From: CAUZSN01 sp963582345
GTDB lineage: Bacteria > Planctomycetota > Planctomycetia > Planctomycetales > Planctomycetaceae
Assembly: GCA_963582345.1 (NCBI GenBank)
Contig: CAUZSN010000130.1
Location: forward strand, 1 to 7,155
Length of the DNA: 7,155 bases
Direction of reading: 5' to 3'
Made by a program: the position numbers and the translations under genes. Below the pieces are notes generated by a model. It saw nothing but the letters and a program-made list of their open reading frames with translations. It had not been told where the DNA came from and did not search any database. This document shows positions 1 through 6,178 of this stretch, piece by piece. How positions within the stretch are numbered: the stretch's first letter is position 1; each line of letters opens with the position of its first letter.

Positions 1-446
1 ATGGCACCAACCTGGGCAATCTCATCCTTGTTGGTCACTGGCTTGGCCATCGTCCTCAGAAACTCGAGCGCAGCATCGACTGCCTTCTCGATTCCCCGCC
101 GGACGATCATAGGATTCGCTCCCAAGGTAAGACCGCGGAGCCCTTCCGCGTAAATCGCCTTGGCCAGAACTGTGGCGGTTGTTGTTCCGTCACCGGCGAT
201 GTCGCTGGTTTTCGTAGCAACCTCGTTCACCAACTTGGCCCCCATGTTCTCATAGGGGTCTTCCAGCTCGACCTCTTTACTGACGGTGACTCCGTCCTTT
301 GTGACGACAGGATTTCCGAAGCTCTTGTCAATGATCACATTGCGGCCGGTAGGCCCCATCGTGACAGCGACTGCGTCGGTTAACGTTTCTACGCCGTGCT
401 GCAATTTTATTCGAGCACGGTCTTTGAACAAGAGTTGCTTTGCCAC
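1..446 (-). CDS. groEL: Second chaperonin GroEL (Hsp60), N-terminal part only, runs off the window
   Basis: This is the N-terminal 148 codons of a group I chaperonin, the ATP-driven 14-mer subunit that folds cytosolic proteins together with GroES. The equatorial-domain signatures are visible: MGPTGRN at about residues 30-36, TKDGVTV from about 49 (D51 matches a catalytic Asp of E. coli GroEL), and the nucleotide-binding GDGTTTATVLA from about 85. It continues through NPMIVRRGIEKAVDAA to DEIAQVGA at the window edge. The start chosen is GTG at 444-446, giving (M)AKQLLFKDRAR, with AGGAG at 456-460 nine bases upstream. It lies 42 bp after groES, so the two are probably co-transcribed. It differs clearly from the complete GroEL in this window (for example AKQLLFKDRAR versus AKLLTFDEEAR), so it is a paralog and not a recent copy. 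The C-terminal tail lies outside the window and cannot be judged. The family call is very secure. Confidence 0.95.
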   Translation of the reverse strand, partial: MAKQLLFKDRARIKLQHGVETLTDAVAVTMGPTGRNVIIDKSFGNPVVTKDGVTVSKEVELEDPYENMGAKLVNEVATKTSDIAGDGTTTATVLAKAIYAEGLRGLTLGANPMIVRRGIEKAVDAALEFLRTMAKPVTNKDEIAQVGA

Positions 447-488
447 GCCTCAGCACTCCTCAATTCTTGTTGAACTAAACGAGCATGA

Positions 489-779
489 TTATTTCACAAT
501 TTTCGCCAGAATGTCGCTTTCGCGAAGAATTTTGACATCTTCGCCCTCTACCTCAATCTCTGTTCCTCCGTACTTGCCAAACAGGACCTCGTCACCCACG
601 GTCAGACTGACAGCGCAGCGTTCGCCGCTGTCCAGCAAACGTCCCGGGCCAACAGCAACAACCGTACCTCGCTGCGGCTTCTCCTGAGCAGCGTCCGGAA
701 GAACGATGCCGCCAGCTGTCGTTTCCTCAGCGTCCATCGGTTGCACAACGATACGATCGTCAAGGGGATTCAACTGCAT
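489..779 (-). CDS. groES: Co-chaperonin GroES (Hsp10)
   Basis: This gene encodes the 10 kDa co-chaperonin that forms the heptameric lid on GroEL and discharges substrate into the folding chamber. The 96-residue length is normal for the family. It opens with LNPLDDRIVVQP, typical of GroES. The mobile loop (about residues 16-34) carries the hydrophobic I25-V26-L27 triplet that docks on the GroEL apical domain. RGTVVAVGPG follows at 37-46, then GDEVLFGKYGGTEIEVEGE and the usual ending in ILAKI. The start is ATG at 777-779, with GGAG at 788-791 eight bases upstream. It sits between two groEL genes, 121 bp after the complete one and 42 bp before the partial one. One GroES must therefore serve one or both paralogs; which one cannot be decided from sequence. 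Confidence 0.97.
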   Translation of the reverse strand: MQLNPLDDRIVVQPMDAEETTAGGIVLPDAAQEKPQRGTVVAVGPGRLLDSGERCAVSLTVGDEVLFGKYGGTEIEVEGEDVKILRESDILAKIVK

Positions 780-900
780 CTTCGTTACTCCAATTCAATG
801 TCCCATGGTCGTATGACTGGAACTCAGTTATCTACCTGATTATGCCTTCAGCGCGATACATCTGAACCATACAGACTGTGTCACACTTTCGATTAACGTG

Positions 901-2637
901 CTACATCATGCCAGGCATGCCTCCCATGCCTCCTCCCATGCCTCCTCCCATGCCAGGCATGCCTCCTCCCATGCCTCCCATGCCTCCCATGTCAGGCATG
1001 CCTCCTCCCATGCCTCCCATGTCGTGATCGTGGGGTGGGTGATCGTCCTTTTCTTTCTTCGGCTCCTCAACGACGATCGCATCCGTCGTCAGCAACAGAT
1101 TGGCGACACTCGCCGCGTTCTGTAGCGCCGACCGTACCACTTTGGTCGGATCGACCACTCCGAACTCGAACATGTCGCCGTACTTGTCGTTCAGAGCATC
1201 GTAACCGTAGGACTTCCCCTTCGATTTCTTAACTCGATTCGCAACCACTGCGCCATCCAGGCCGGCGTTCTCAGCGATCCTACGCAATGGCATCTCCAGA
1301 ACGCCTTGCACCAATTTGACGCCAAACTGCTGATCACCTTTCAATTGCAACTTATCCAACGCCTTGGCGCAACGGAGCAATGCAACTCCGCCACCAGGAA
1401 CAATGCCTTCTTCGATGGCGGCTCGGGTCGCGTGCCAAGCGTCTTCGATCAGGTCTTTACGTTCTTTCATCTCCGTCTCGGTCGCTGAACCAACATTAAT
1501 TTGAGCCACGCCACCGGCCAGCTTAGCCAGCCGCTCTTCTAATTTCTCGCGATCGTAATCGCTATCGGTGACTTCGATTTCGCTGCGAATCTGGTCGACA
1601 CGGCCCTTAATGGCCGCCTTGCGGCCGGCACCTTCAACAATTGTTGTATTCTCCGAATCAATCAACACCTTCTTGGCAGCGCCCAAATCTTTCAATTCGA
1701 CCTTATCCAGCTTAACGCCCAGATCCTTGAAGATTGCCTTACCGCCAGTCAACACGGCGATATCTTCCAACATCGCCTTGCGACGATCACCGTAGCCCGG
1801 TGCCTTGACGGCGGCCACCTTAAGGATACCTCGCAGCTTGTTGACCACCAGAGTCGCCAAGGCTTCGCCTTCGATGTCCTCGGCAATTATCAAGAGCTCT
1901 GCTCCCGCCTTGGAAACTTTCTCCAACAAGGGCACCAGGTCTTTCACGTTACTGATCTTCTCTTCGAAAATCAGTAAGCGACAGTTTTCCAATACGACTT
2001 CCTGATCATCCTCGTTTGTCACGAAATGTGGCGACAGGAAACCGCGTTCGAACTGCATACCTTCGACCAGCTTGACTTCGGTTTCGGTCTGGCGGCCCTC
2101 TTCGATCGTGATAACGCCATCCTTACCAACAGTGATTAATGCGTCTGCCAGAATCCGTCCGACTTCCTTATCGTTGTTGCCGGCAATCGTGGCAACTGTA
2201 GCAACAGCTTTTTTGTCAGTGGCATCAATCGGCTTGGCAAGCCTCTTTAGCCCCTCGACTACGGCATCAACAGCCTTGCGAACACCACGTGCCAGCGACA
2301 TAGCATCAGCTCCGGCAGCAATGTACTTTTGACCATCTCGAAAGATCGCCTCCGCCAAAATTGTTGCCGTTGTCGTCCCGTCACCCGCAACTTCGCTGGT
2401 CTTTGAAGCCACCTCTTTGACCAATTGGACGCCCATATTCTCGAACGGATCTTCCAGTTCAATGTCTTCCGCTACCGTGACACCGTCTTTAGTCACTTTC
2501 GGGGCACCCCAACCTTTGTCCAAAACCGCATTCCGGCCACGCGGTCCCAAAGTACTATTGACCGCCCGGGACAATTTTGTCACCCCTGCCAGCAAGCCTT
2601 TACGAGCTTCCTCGTCAAATGTCAGCAGTTTTGCCAC
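901..2637 (-). CDS. groEL: Chaperonin GroEL (Hsp60) with long His-rich and Gly/Met-rich C-terminal tail
   Basis: This is a complete 578-residue group I chaperonin (E. coli GroEL has 548). Conserved equatorial elements are TLGPRGRN (29-36), GAPKVTKDGVTVA (44-56, D51 at the ATPase site), GDGTTTATIL (85-94), and EDAWHATRAAIEEG with D399, the counterpart of E. coli D398. GGGVAL follows at 415-420. The apical domain begins near VEGMQFERGF (191-200). The ATP-site residues are intact, so it should be an active chaperonin. The C-terminus is unusual: an acidic/His linker (HPPHDHD, 533-539) followed by 39 residues of Met/Gly/Pro plus one Asp (540-578), about three times the E. coli GGM tail. The start is GTG at 2635-2637, with GAGGAG at 2643-2648 five bases upstream; no in-frame ATG fits the family N-terminus better. 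It is the first gene of a groEL-groES-groEL series. Confidence 0.97.
   Translation of the reverse strand: MAKLLTFDEEARKGLLAGVTKLSRAVNSTLGPRGRNAVLDKGWGAPKVTKDGVTVAEDIELEDPFENMGVQLVKEVASKTSEVAGDGTTTATILAEAIFRDGQKYIAAGADAMSLARGVRKAVDAVVEGLKRLAKPIDATDKKAVATVATIAGNNDKEVGRILADALITVGKDGVITIEEGRQTETEVKLVEGMQFERGFLSPHFVTNEDDQEVVLENCRLLIFEEKISNVKDLVPLLEKVSKAGAELLIIAEDIEGEALATLVVNKLRGILKVAAVKAPGYGDRRKAMLEDIAVLTGGKAIFKDLGVKLDKVELKDLGAAKKVLIDSENTTIVEGAGRKAAIKGRVDQIRSEIEVTDSDYDREKLEERLAKLAGGVAQINVGSATETEMKERKDLIEDAWHATRAAIEEGIVPGGGVALLRCAKALDKLQLKGDQQFGVKLVQGVLEMPLRRIAENAGLDGAVVANRVKKSKGKSYGYDALNDKYGDMFEFGVVDPTKVVRSALQNAASVANLLLTTDAIVVEEPKKEKDDHPPHDHDMGGMGGGMPDMGGMGGMGGGMPGMGGGMGGGMGGMPGMM
904..1020 (-). 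repeat. Tandem repeat encoding the GroEL Gly/Met tail (39-bp, 13-codon period)
   Basis: The last 39 sense codons of the complete groEL form a degenerate tandem array. A 29-bp stretch is identical at 954-982 and 993-1021, an offset of 39 bp or 13 codons. The encoded tail reads as two near-identical 13-mers (MGGMGGGMPDMGG and MGGMGGGMPGMGG) followed by a looser third 13-mer. Short CATGCCTCC units recur throughout on the plus strand. The array probably grew by slippage or unequal exchange, keeping the reading frame because the period is a multiple of three. Confidence 0.9.
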
Positions 2638-2642
2638 AGCTT

Positions 2643-2648
2643 CTCCTC
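2643..2648 (-). promoter_or_regulatory. Ribosome binding site fixing the GTG start of groEL
   Basis: The minus strand reads GAGGAG here, five bases before GTG at 2635-2637. This strong Shine-Dalgarno match supports the GTG start, which gives the family-typical N-terminus (M)AKLLTFDEE. Confidence 0.75.
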
Positions 2649-2688
2649 TGATCCGCTAAAACACATGTCAAAAAAAGTAGTTGAACGA

Positions 2689-2715
2689 GAATGGTCCTAA
2701 ACTCGAATTTTCAAG
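2689..2715 (-). promoter_or_regulatory. Candidate heat-shock (sigma-32-like) promoter of the groEL-groES-groEL series
   Basis: On the minus strand CTTGAA (2715-2710) matches the sigma-32 -35 core exactly. After 13 bases comes GACCATTC (2696-2689), which resembles the CCCCATnT -10 element. Transcription would begin near 2682, leaving a leader of about 45 bases before the GTG. No CIRCE element (TTAGCACTC-N9-GAGTGCTAA) was found near any of the three genes. The match is by eye, and planctomycete heat-shock promoters may differ from the E. coli consensus, so this is only a candidate. Confidence 0.35.
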
Positions 2716-3171
2716 CGGTCTGAAGGCTCAGTTTCTTGCCGCCCAGACAACATCCCATCCCCACAGGGCCACGAGTAACAAAGAAGTCTAATTCATCTTC
2801 ACTCAGTTCTCAATTCACCCGATCAATATTTCCATGGCAACCACCAAAAAGAACTTCTAGATTACGAGCAATCATCGTGCCAACGACTTGAGAAGACACA
2901 AGGCGTAAAACTGCAGTAATTTTAATCGGTGCTGGAAACGATTGTCAAATCACAGGACTGCCAACTTGACAGGCAGAAGCCGGTTCGATTCACTGCTTTC
3001 TGCCAATCGGTACGGCCGCAATGTCGGATCATGGTCCTGAGAGCTCGCGATACGGCGATTTGTCACTTCACAACTGAGCACTCGAGGTGGACGCTGTGGA
3101 CCTGAAAAGAACGTAGCTTACTTGCGAAATAAGTCTCTGCCGCCTCCGCCGTGCTAAAGGCATCTTGACCG
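2716..3171. other. Region without a supported gene, upstream of groEL
   Basis: About 450 bp with no open frame that resembles a known protein. I see the hairpin cluster at 2958-3004 and one short open stretch on the minus strand (GTG at 3203 to a stop at 3063, 46 codons). That stretch has no Shine-Dalgarno sequence and no recognisable family. The rest appears to be ordinary intergenic DNA between divergently oriented transcription units. Confidence 0.5.
2958..3004. repeat. Inverted repeat with two mutually exclusive pairings
   Basis: GGCAGAA (2972-2978) pairs perfectly with TTCTGCC (2998-3004). Two further GC pairs inside (2979-2980 with 2995-2996) leave one bulged T. The 5' half of the same arm (GGCAG, 2972-2976) can pair instead with CTGCC at 2958-2962 across a 9-base loop. 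No T-run follows on either strand, so it is not a typical intrinsic terminator. The large loop contains GGTTCGATTC, which resembles a tRNA T-loop, but the flanks cannot form a T-stem. Confidence 0.5.
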
Positions 3172-3199
3172 TTGACCTGCTGAGCGGGATCGCTAGAAT
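3172..3199 (+). promoter_or_regulatory. Sigma-70-like promoter for tRNA-Pro
   Basis: TTGACC (3172-3177, 5/6 to the -35 consensus), a 16-bp spacer and TAGAAT (3194-3199, 5/6 to the -10 consensus) lie about 87 bp upstream of the tRNA. A second TTGACC sits just upstream at 3165-3170 but would give a 23-bp spacer. The predicted start is near 3206, with a leader of about 80 bases. That leader would begin in or beside a perfect small hairpin, CGCCT-GTT-AGGCG (3203-3215). Confidence 0.55.
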
Positions 3200-3285
3200 G
3201 CACGCCTGTTAGGCGACGAGAAATCTAAGCGCATGTTCTGATCAGCCCAGCCTCATTCAATTCGAAAGGGCATCGAATAATGTCC

Positions 3286-3364
<79 letters not shown>

Positions 3365-3522
3365 AATAACTCTTTTCTGAGTCGCGACTTGTGACTACAT
3401 GCCAAGCTCGGCAGTGCGGCGTAAAACTGGTTACTACCACGTTGAGGGAAGCCGCAATGCCGGAGAAAAAACCGTCCTACTTGCTTCACGCCCCCCCCAA
3501 TCATTGGCGTCACCCCCATTAG

Positions 3523-3839
3523 TGGTGCGGTGGACACGGAAGTCCCGATGCGGGATCGGTTCACCTGCTGGACGACACTAACTGGACGCAGCAGGGATTG
3601 ACGTTCAACAATGCACCGGCCATCAATGAAAATCCACTGAGTTCTCCGGGGACGGCGGTCAAGGGCACATGAGTCGAGTTCGACGTCACCGCGTCCATTA
3701 CCGGCAACGACATCTATGTCTATGAACTCACTAGTGGTTCGACCAACAGGTCAAATACAGTTCGCTGGAAGGAGTCGCTCCACCGGAACTGGTGATCGTA
3801 TCGAACACCACAACACCGCCCTACCAAATGTTTCCATAA
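3523..3839 (+). pseudogene. 3' remnant of a DNRLRE-domain secreted-protein gene
   Basis: Frame 1 from 3523 reads SVHLLDDTNWTQQGLTFNNAPAINEN and on to GTAVKGT. This resembles the C-terminal half of DNRLRE (disaggregatase-related repeat) domains, which typically read W.e.GiTWNNaPa...GTWVEFDVTsaVtG...Y...LtSgS, then YSSrEg..PPeLvv. At 3670-3672 a TGA stands where the family normally has Trp (KGT*VEFDVT). Translation resumes in frame as VEFDVTASITGNDIYVYELTSGSTNR. Near 3750-3756 the frame slips by one base, after which YSSLEGVAPPELVIV follows, then a short TTTPPYQ tail and TAA at 3837-3839. The N-terminal half is missing and frame 1 is closed by TAG at 3520-3522. Such domains occur in exported or cell-surface proteins. 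The family name is recalled from consensus, not searched. Confidence 0.7.
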
Positions 3840-3868
3840 AGACAGGATCATGGGAAATATTTTCGTCT

Positions 3869-4852
3869 TCATTGATCGATATCAATCTTAGTCCAGTGCA
3901 CGGTCCCTTCCGCCTGTGTACGCATTATAATCGGCTTGAGGAACTCGACGCTCTTGGTGACACCTTCCGCTGTACTCATCATCAAGTCCTCGTGTTCGAT
4001 GCTTAGCACCCCATCGTAGCCCACTGCGCGCAGGGCGCTCACAAAATCGCGCCACCATCGTTCCCCGTGTCCGAAGCCCAGCGTGCGATAGAACCATGAG
4101 CGTTCCGACATCTGCGTCTCGTCGCGCAGGTCAATGACACCATTGAGCGCTGTTTCGTAGGGGTCGATGCGAGCGTCTTTGGCATGAACATGAAATATGG
4201 AGTTCTCTCCCAGGGAGCGAATGACAAGATGAGGATCCATGCCCTGGTAAAACAGGTGACTGGGATCCAGATTGGCACCTAGCTGGGGACCGACGATCTG
4301 CTGCAAGCGCAATAAGGTACTGGTATTGTAAACGCATTGGCCGGGGTGCATTTCGATGGCAACTTTGATGCCGCGGTCGGCCGCAAATTGCCCGGCCTTT
4401 TCCCAGAAAGGTGTAAGCACCTCATCCCACTGCCATCGTGCAATTTCCCTGAACTCCGGCTGCCAAAAGTGACTCACCCAATTGGGATAGGTGCCCCCAT
4501 CTGGACTGCCCGGGCAGCCGCTCATCGTCACAATCGTGTCGATACCAATCCGGGCAGCCAGCTCTACTGTCTTAAAATAGACATCTTGCGCCTCGGGCCC
4601 GCGCTCCGGATCAGGATCAAGTGGATTGGAGTTACAATTCAGGGCGCTGAGCGTCAGCCCTCGCTCTTCAATGGCGGCTTTGAACTCGTCTCGGGCCTTC
4701 CCATCGTTCAACAGCATGTTCAGGTCACAAAATCGGGCCGGAGAAAATCCTCCCGTGCCGATTTCCACGGCATCTATGCCTTGCTCGGCAACCCAGTCCA
4801 GCGATTCGGCAAAAGGTGCTTGCAAGCTGTCCATGACAAGCCCGATTTTCAT
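3869..4852 (-). CDS. Sugar phosphate isomerase/epimerase-like TIM-barrel protein (xylose isomerase-like, AP endonuclease 2 fold), copy 1
   Basis: This is a 327-residue cytosolic TIM barrel of the COG1082 type; members isomerise or epimerise sugars or inositol derivatives with a divalent metal. From the chosen start the ligand set is intact: E167 in VAIEMHP (strand 5), D196 with H199 in ANLDPSHLF (strand 6), H221/H223 in FHVHAKD (strand 7) and E286 in LSIEHED (strand 8). The start is ATG at 4850-4852 (MKIGLVMDSLQ), which aligns with the neighbour's MKLGINSLF and has AAGGG four bases upstream. A TTG four codons earlier has no such support. It is the last gene of the same-strand cluster and is paralogous to the gene 190 bp upstream. 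An ATTGAT-CGAT-ATCAAT inverted repeat overlaps its end (3871-3886). The substrate is unknown; tagatose-epimerase-like and IolE-like activities are both possible. Confidence 0.88.
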   Translation of the reverse strand: MKIGLVMDSLQAPFAESLDWVAEQGIDAVEIGTGGFSPARFCDLNMLLNDGKARDEFKAAIEERGLTLSALNCNSNPLDPDPERGPEAQDVYFKTVELAARIGIDTIVTMSGCPGSPDGGTYPNWVSHFWQPEFREIARWQWDEVLTPFWEKAGQFAADRGIKVAIEMHPGQCVYNTSTLLRLQQIVGPQLGANLDPSHLFYQGMDPHLVIRSLGENSIFHVHAKDARIDPYETALNGVIDLRDETQMSERSWFYRTLGFGHGERWWRDFVSALRAVGYDGVLSIEHEDLMMSTAEGVTKSVEFLKPIIMRTQAEGTVHWTKIDIDQ

Positions 4853-5042
4853 GTTGCCCTTCAATTGCCAGTGTGCATGGTCTTACAAATTGTGATTCAC
4901 ACCATCATCTTCATCACCTGCGTAACTAAAGAGTTTGAGAGCTTGACAATCTTGACAGCTCCCTCGCAAGCGTTCTCCAGTGCATCCGAAGGAGTCTTCA
5001 AGCGGCAATAGGCAATGTGACAACTAGACGTCCACGGACACC
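4853..5042. other. Spacer between the two isomerase genes with a small dyad and direct repeat
   Basis: The 190-bp gap holds a tandem CTTGACA (4942-4948 and 4951-4957) framed by GAGCT (4939-4943) and AGCTC (4957-4961), a 5-bp dyad. No convincing promoter or terminator was found on the minus strand. A short open frame across the gap is probably chance. Confidence 0.4.
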
Positions 5043-6044
5043 TCAGTCCTTGACGATGTCGTGAAACCCACAATACTCGTACCATGTCTTGCCGAAAGCA
5101 GGTGGATCTTCCATCACCAACGGCCGAAGATATTCGAACGATTTTTTTACCCCATCGATGACATCCATATAATCGACCTCCATCTCAACCGACAGTGCAC
5201 CCTTATATCCCACAAAGCGCAGATTCGTGATGAAGTCACGCCAGAATTTTTCATCGTGGCCCCAGCCGACCAACCCGAAAGTCCATGGCCGGTCCTGGGG
5301 ATTTGCCATAGGCACTGTTGTGTCCAGGGTACCCAGTAGCCTAACGTTTCGCTCGTCGATGCGAGTGTCCTTAATGTGTATGTGAAACAGTGCGTCTTTC
5401 AGGAAACGAATGGTCTCCAGAACGTCTATCTGCTGAACGAATAGGTGTGAGGGATCTAGGTTGCAGCCAATCGTGGCACCCACCGCCTCGCGAAGCTTCA
5501 TCAGAGTCATGGGAGAGTGAACGATGTTGCCGATCCACGGCTCGATCGCGAGCTTACAACCATGGTCCTTGGCTATTTTTGCGTACTCGGTCCAGGCAGG
5601 AATCACCCGCTCTTCCCACTGCCAGCGTAGTGCGGCGCGGTTGCCAGCGCTGGAGGGATCGACGATCCAGCAAGGAGTTTTGTCTCCAGGAGCACCTTCG
5701 GGAGCGCCCGAGTTGAGTGTCAGGCAATCGACTCCGGTGTTCTCAGCAAGTTGGCACACCCGGCGAAATTTTTGCAACCACTCCTGCTCTGCTTCTCGAT
5801 TGGGAGACAGCGACGACCCATGCGCCGCTATCGCGCTGATCTGGAGTCCGTATTCCTCTAGCACACCTTTCCAGCGGCCGAACTCGTTCTTGTCAGCGAG
5901 CAGAGTATCGAGATCACAATACTTGCGGCTGGGCTCACCTAGGGTGACAAGCTCGATCATTTCCGCACCGAGCTCTCGCGCAAATTTGAGCCCCTCTTTA
6001 AATTCAAACGGAAGAAGGAACAGCGAATTGATTCCGAGTTTCAT
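5043..6044 (-). CDS. Sugar phosphate isomerase/epimerase-like TIM-barrel protein, copy 2
   Basis: This 333-residue protein belongs to the same superfamily as the next gene downstream. The metal ligands fall at nearly the same residue numbers: E168 in LAIEPW, D197 and H200 in CNLDPSHLF, H221/H223 in FHIHIKDTRID, and E287 in LSVEME. The two proteins share further blocks: RKYCDLDTLL versus ARFCDLNMLL, RWQWEERVIPAW versus RWQWDEVLTPFW, and GFGH/GWGH before a WRDF segment. They are therefore ancient tandem duplicates with changed substrate-pocket residues. No signal peptide is visible. The start is ATG at 6042-6044, preceded by only a weak purine stretch (GGAA about 10 bases upstream). The C-terminus carries an extra EDPPAFGKTWYEYCGF-like segment not matched in the other copy. 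It may work in one pathway with its paralog, or on successive intermediates. Confidence 0.88.
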   Translation of the reverse strand: MKLGINSLFLLPFEFKEGLKFARELGAEMIELVTLGEPSRKYCDLDTLLADKNEFGRWKGVLEEYGLQISAIAAHGSSLSPNREAEQEWLQKFRRVCQLAENTGVDCLTLNSGAPEGAPGDKTPCWIVDPSSAGNRAALRWQWEERVIPAWTEYAKIAKDHGCKLAIEPWIGNIVHSPMTLMKLREAVGATIGCNLDPSHLFVQQIDVLETIRFLKDALFHIHIKDTRIDERNVRLLGTLDTTVPMANPQDRPWTFGLVGWGHDEKFWRDFITNLRFVGYKGALSVEMEVDYMDVIDGVKKSFEYLRPLVMEDPPAFGKTWYEYCGFHDIVKD

Positions 6045-6142
6045 CGGAGCAGTTCCACAAAAGAATTAGGTGCTGAAATTTCCCGCATAAACTGTGCACG
6101 GTTGCGCTGCCGGGCTTTCGAGCGATCAGTGTAACGGCCACT

Positions 6143-6173
6143 TCAAGAAAATCCAACTAATGATCATTCTTGA
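6143..6173. repeat. Inverted repeat just after the MBL-fold gene
   Basis: TCAAGAA (6143-6149) and TTCTTGA (6167-6173) form a perfect 7-bp dyad with a 17-base loop. The loop overlaps a perfect 10-bp palindrome, AATGATCATT (6159-6168). It lies five bases beyond the stop codon of the MBL-fold gene and about 100 bp before the next gene. The AT-rich stem has no T-run after it, so an RNA-processing or protein-binding site is as likely as a terminator. Confidence 0.45.
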
Positions 6174-6178
6174 GGCTC

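Noticed and set aside
453..480. CIRCE-like GCACTC near the start of the second groEL
   Set aside because: No GAGTGC partner arm follows at the required 9-base spacing, so it is not a CIRCE operator.
898..1125. Plus-strand open frame rich in His, Ala and Ser (HASHASSHASSH-like)
   Set aside because: It is the antisense reading of the groEL Gly/Met tail repeat; its low complexity follows from that repeat and no ribosome binding site or family supports it.
2972..3004. Possible tRNA or tRNA fragment around GGTTCGATTC
   Set aside because: The bases on either side of the T-loop-like motif do not pair as a T-stem, and no acceptor or anticodon arm can be drawn.
3063..3203. Minus-strand 46-codon open stretch from GTG (MHSSDPAQQVNGQDAF...)
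   Set aside because: Its composition looks mildly coding, but it has no Shine-Dalgarno sequence or known family, and its start overlaps the tRNA promoter on the other strand. It is too short to support alone.
3380..3389. Palindrome AGTCGCGACT as the tRNA-Pro terminator
   Set aside because: The stem is only 5 bp with no loop and no T-run follows, so it does not meet intrinsic-terminator criteria.
3491..3498. C8 homopolymer as a programmed frameshift site
   Set aside because: The frames on either side do not join recognisable protein segments, and the region belongs to decayed DNA ahead of the DNRLRE remnant.
4337..5011. Long plus-strand open frame (224 codons) opposite the first isomerase gene
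   Set aside because: It is antisense to a well-supported TIM-barrel gene with intact metal motifs; its translation resembles no family and it extends into the spacer by chance.
4897..5085. Minus-strand 62-codon frame in the spacer between isomerase genes
   Set aside because: It overlaps the end of isomerase copy 2 in another frame, has no ribosome binding site, and shows no recognisable motif.
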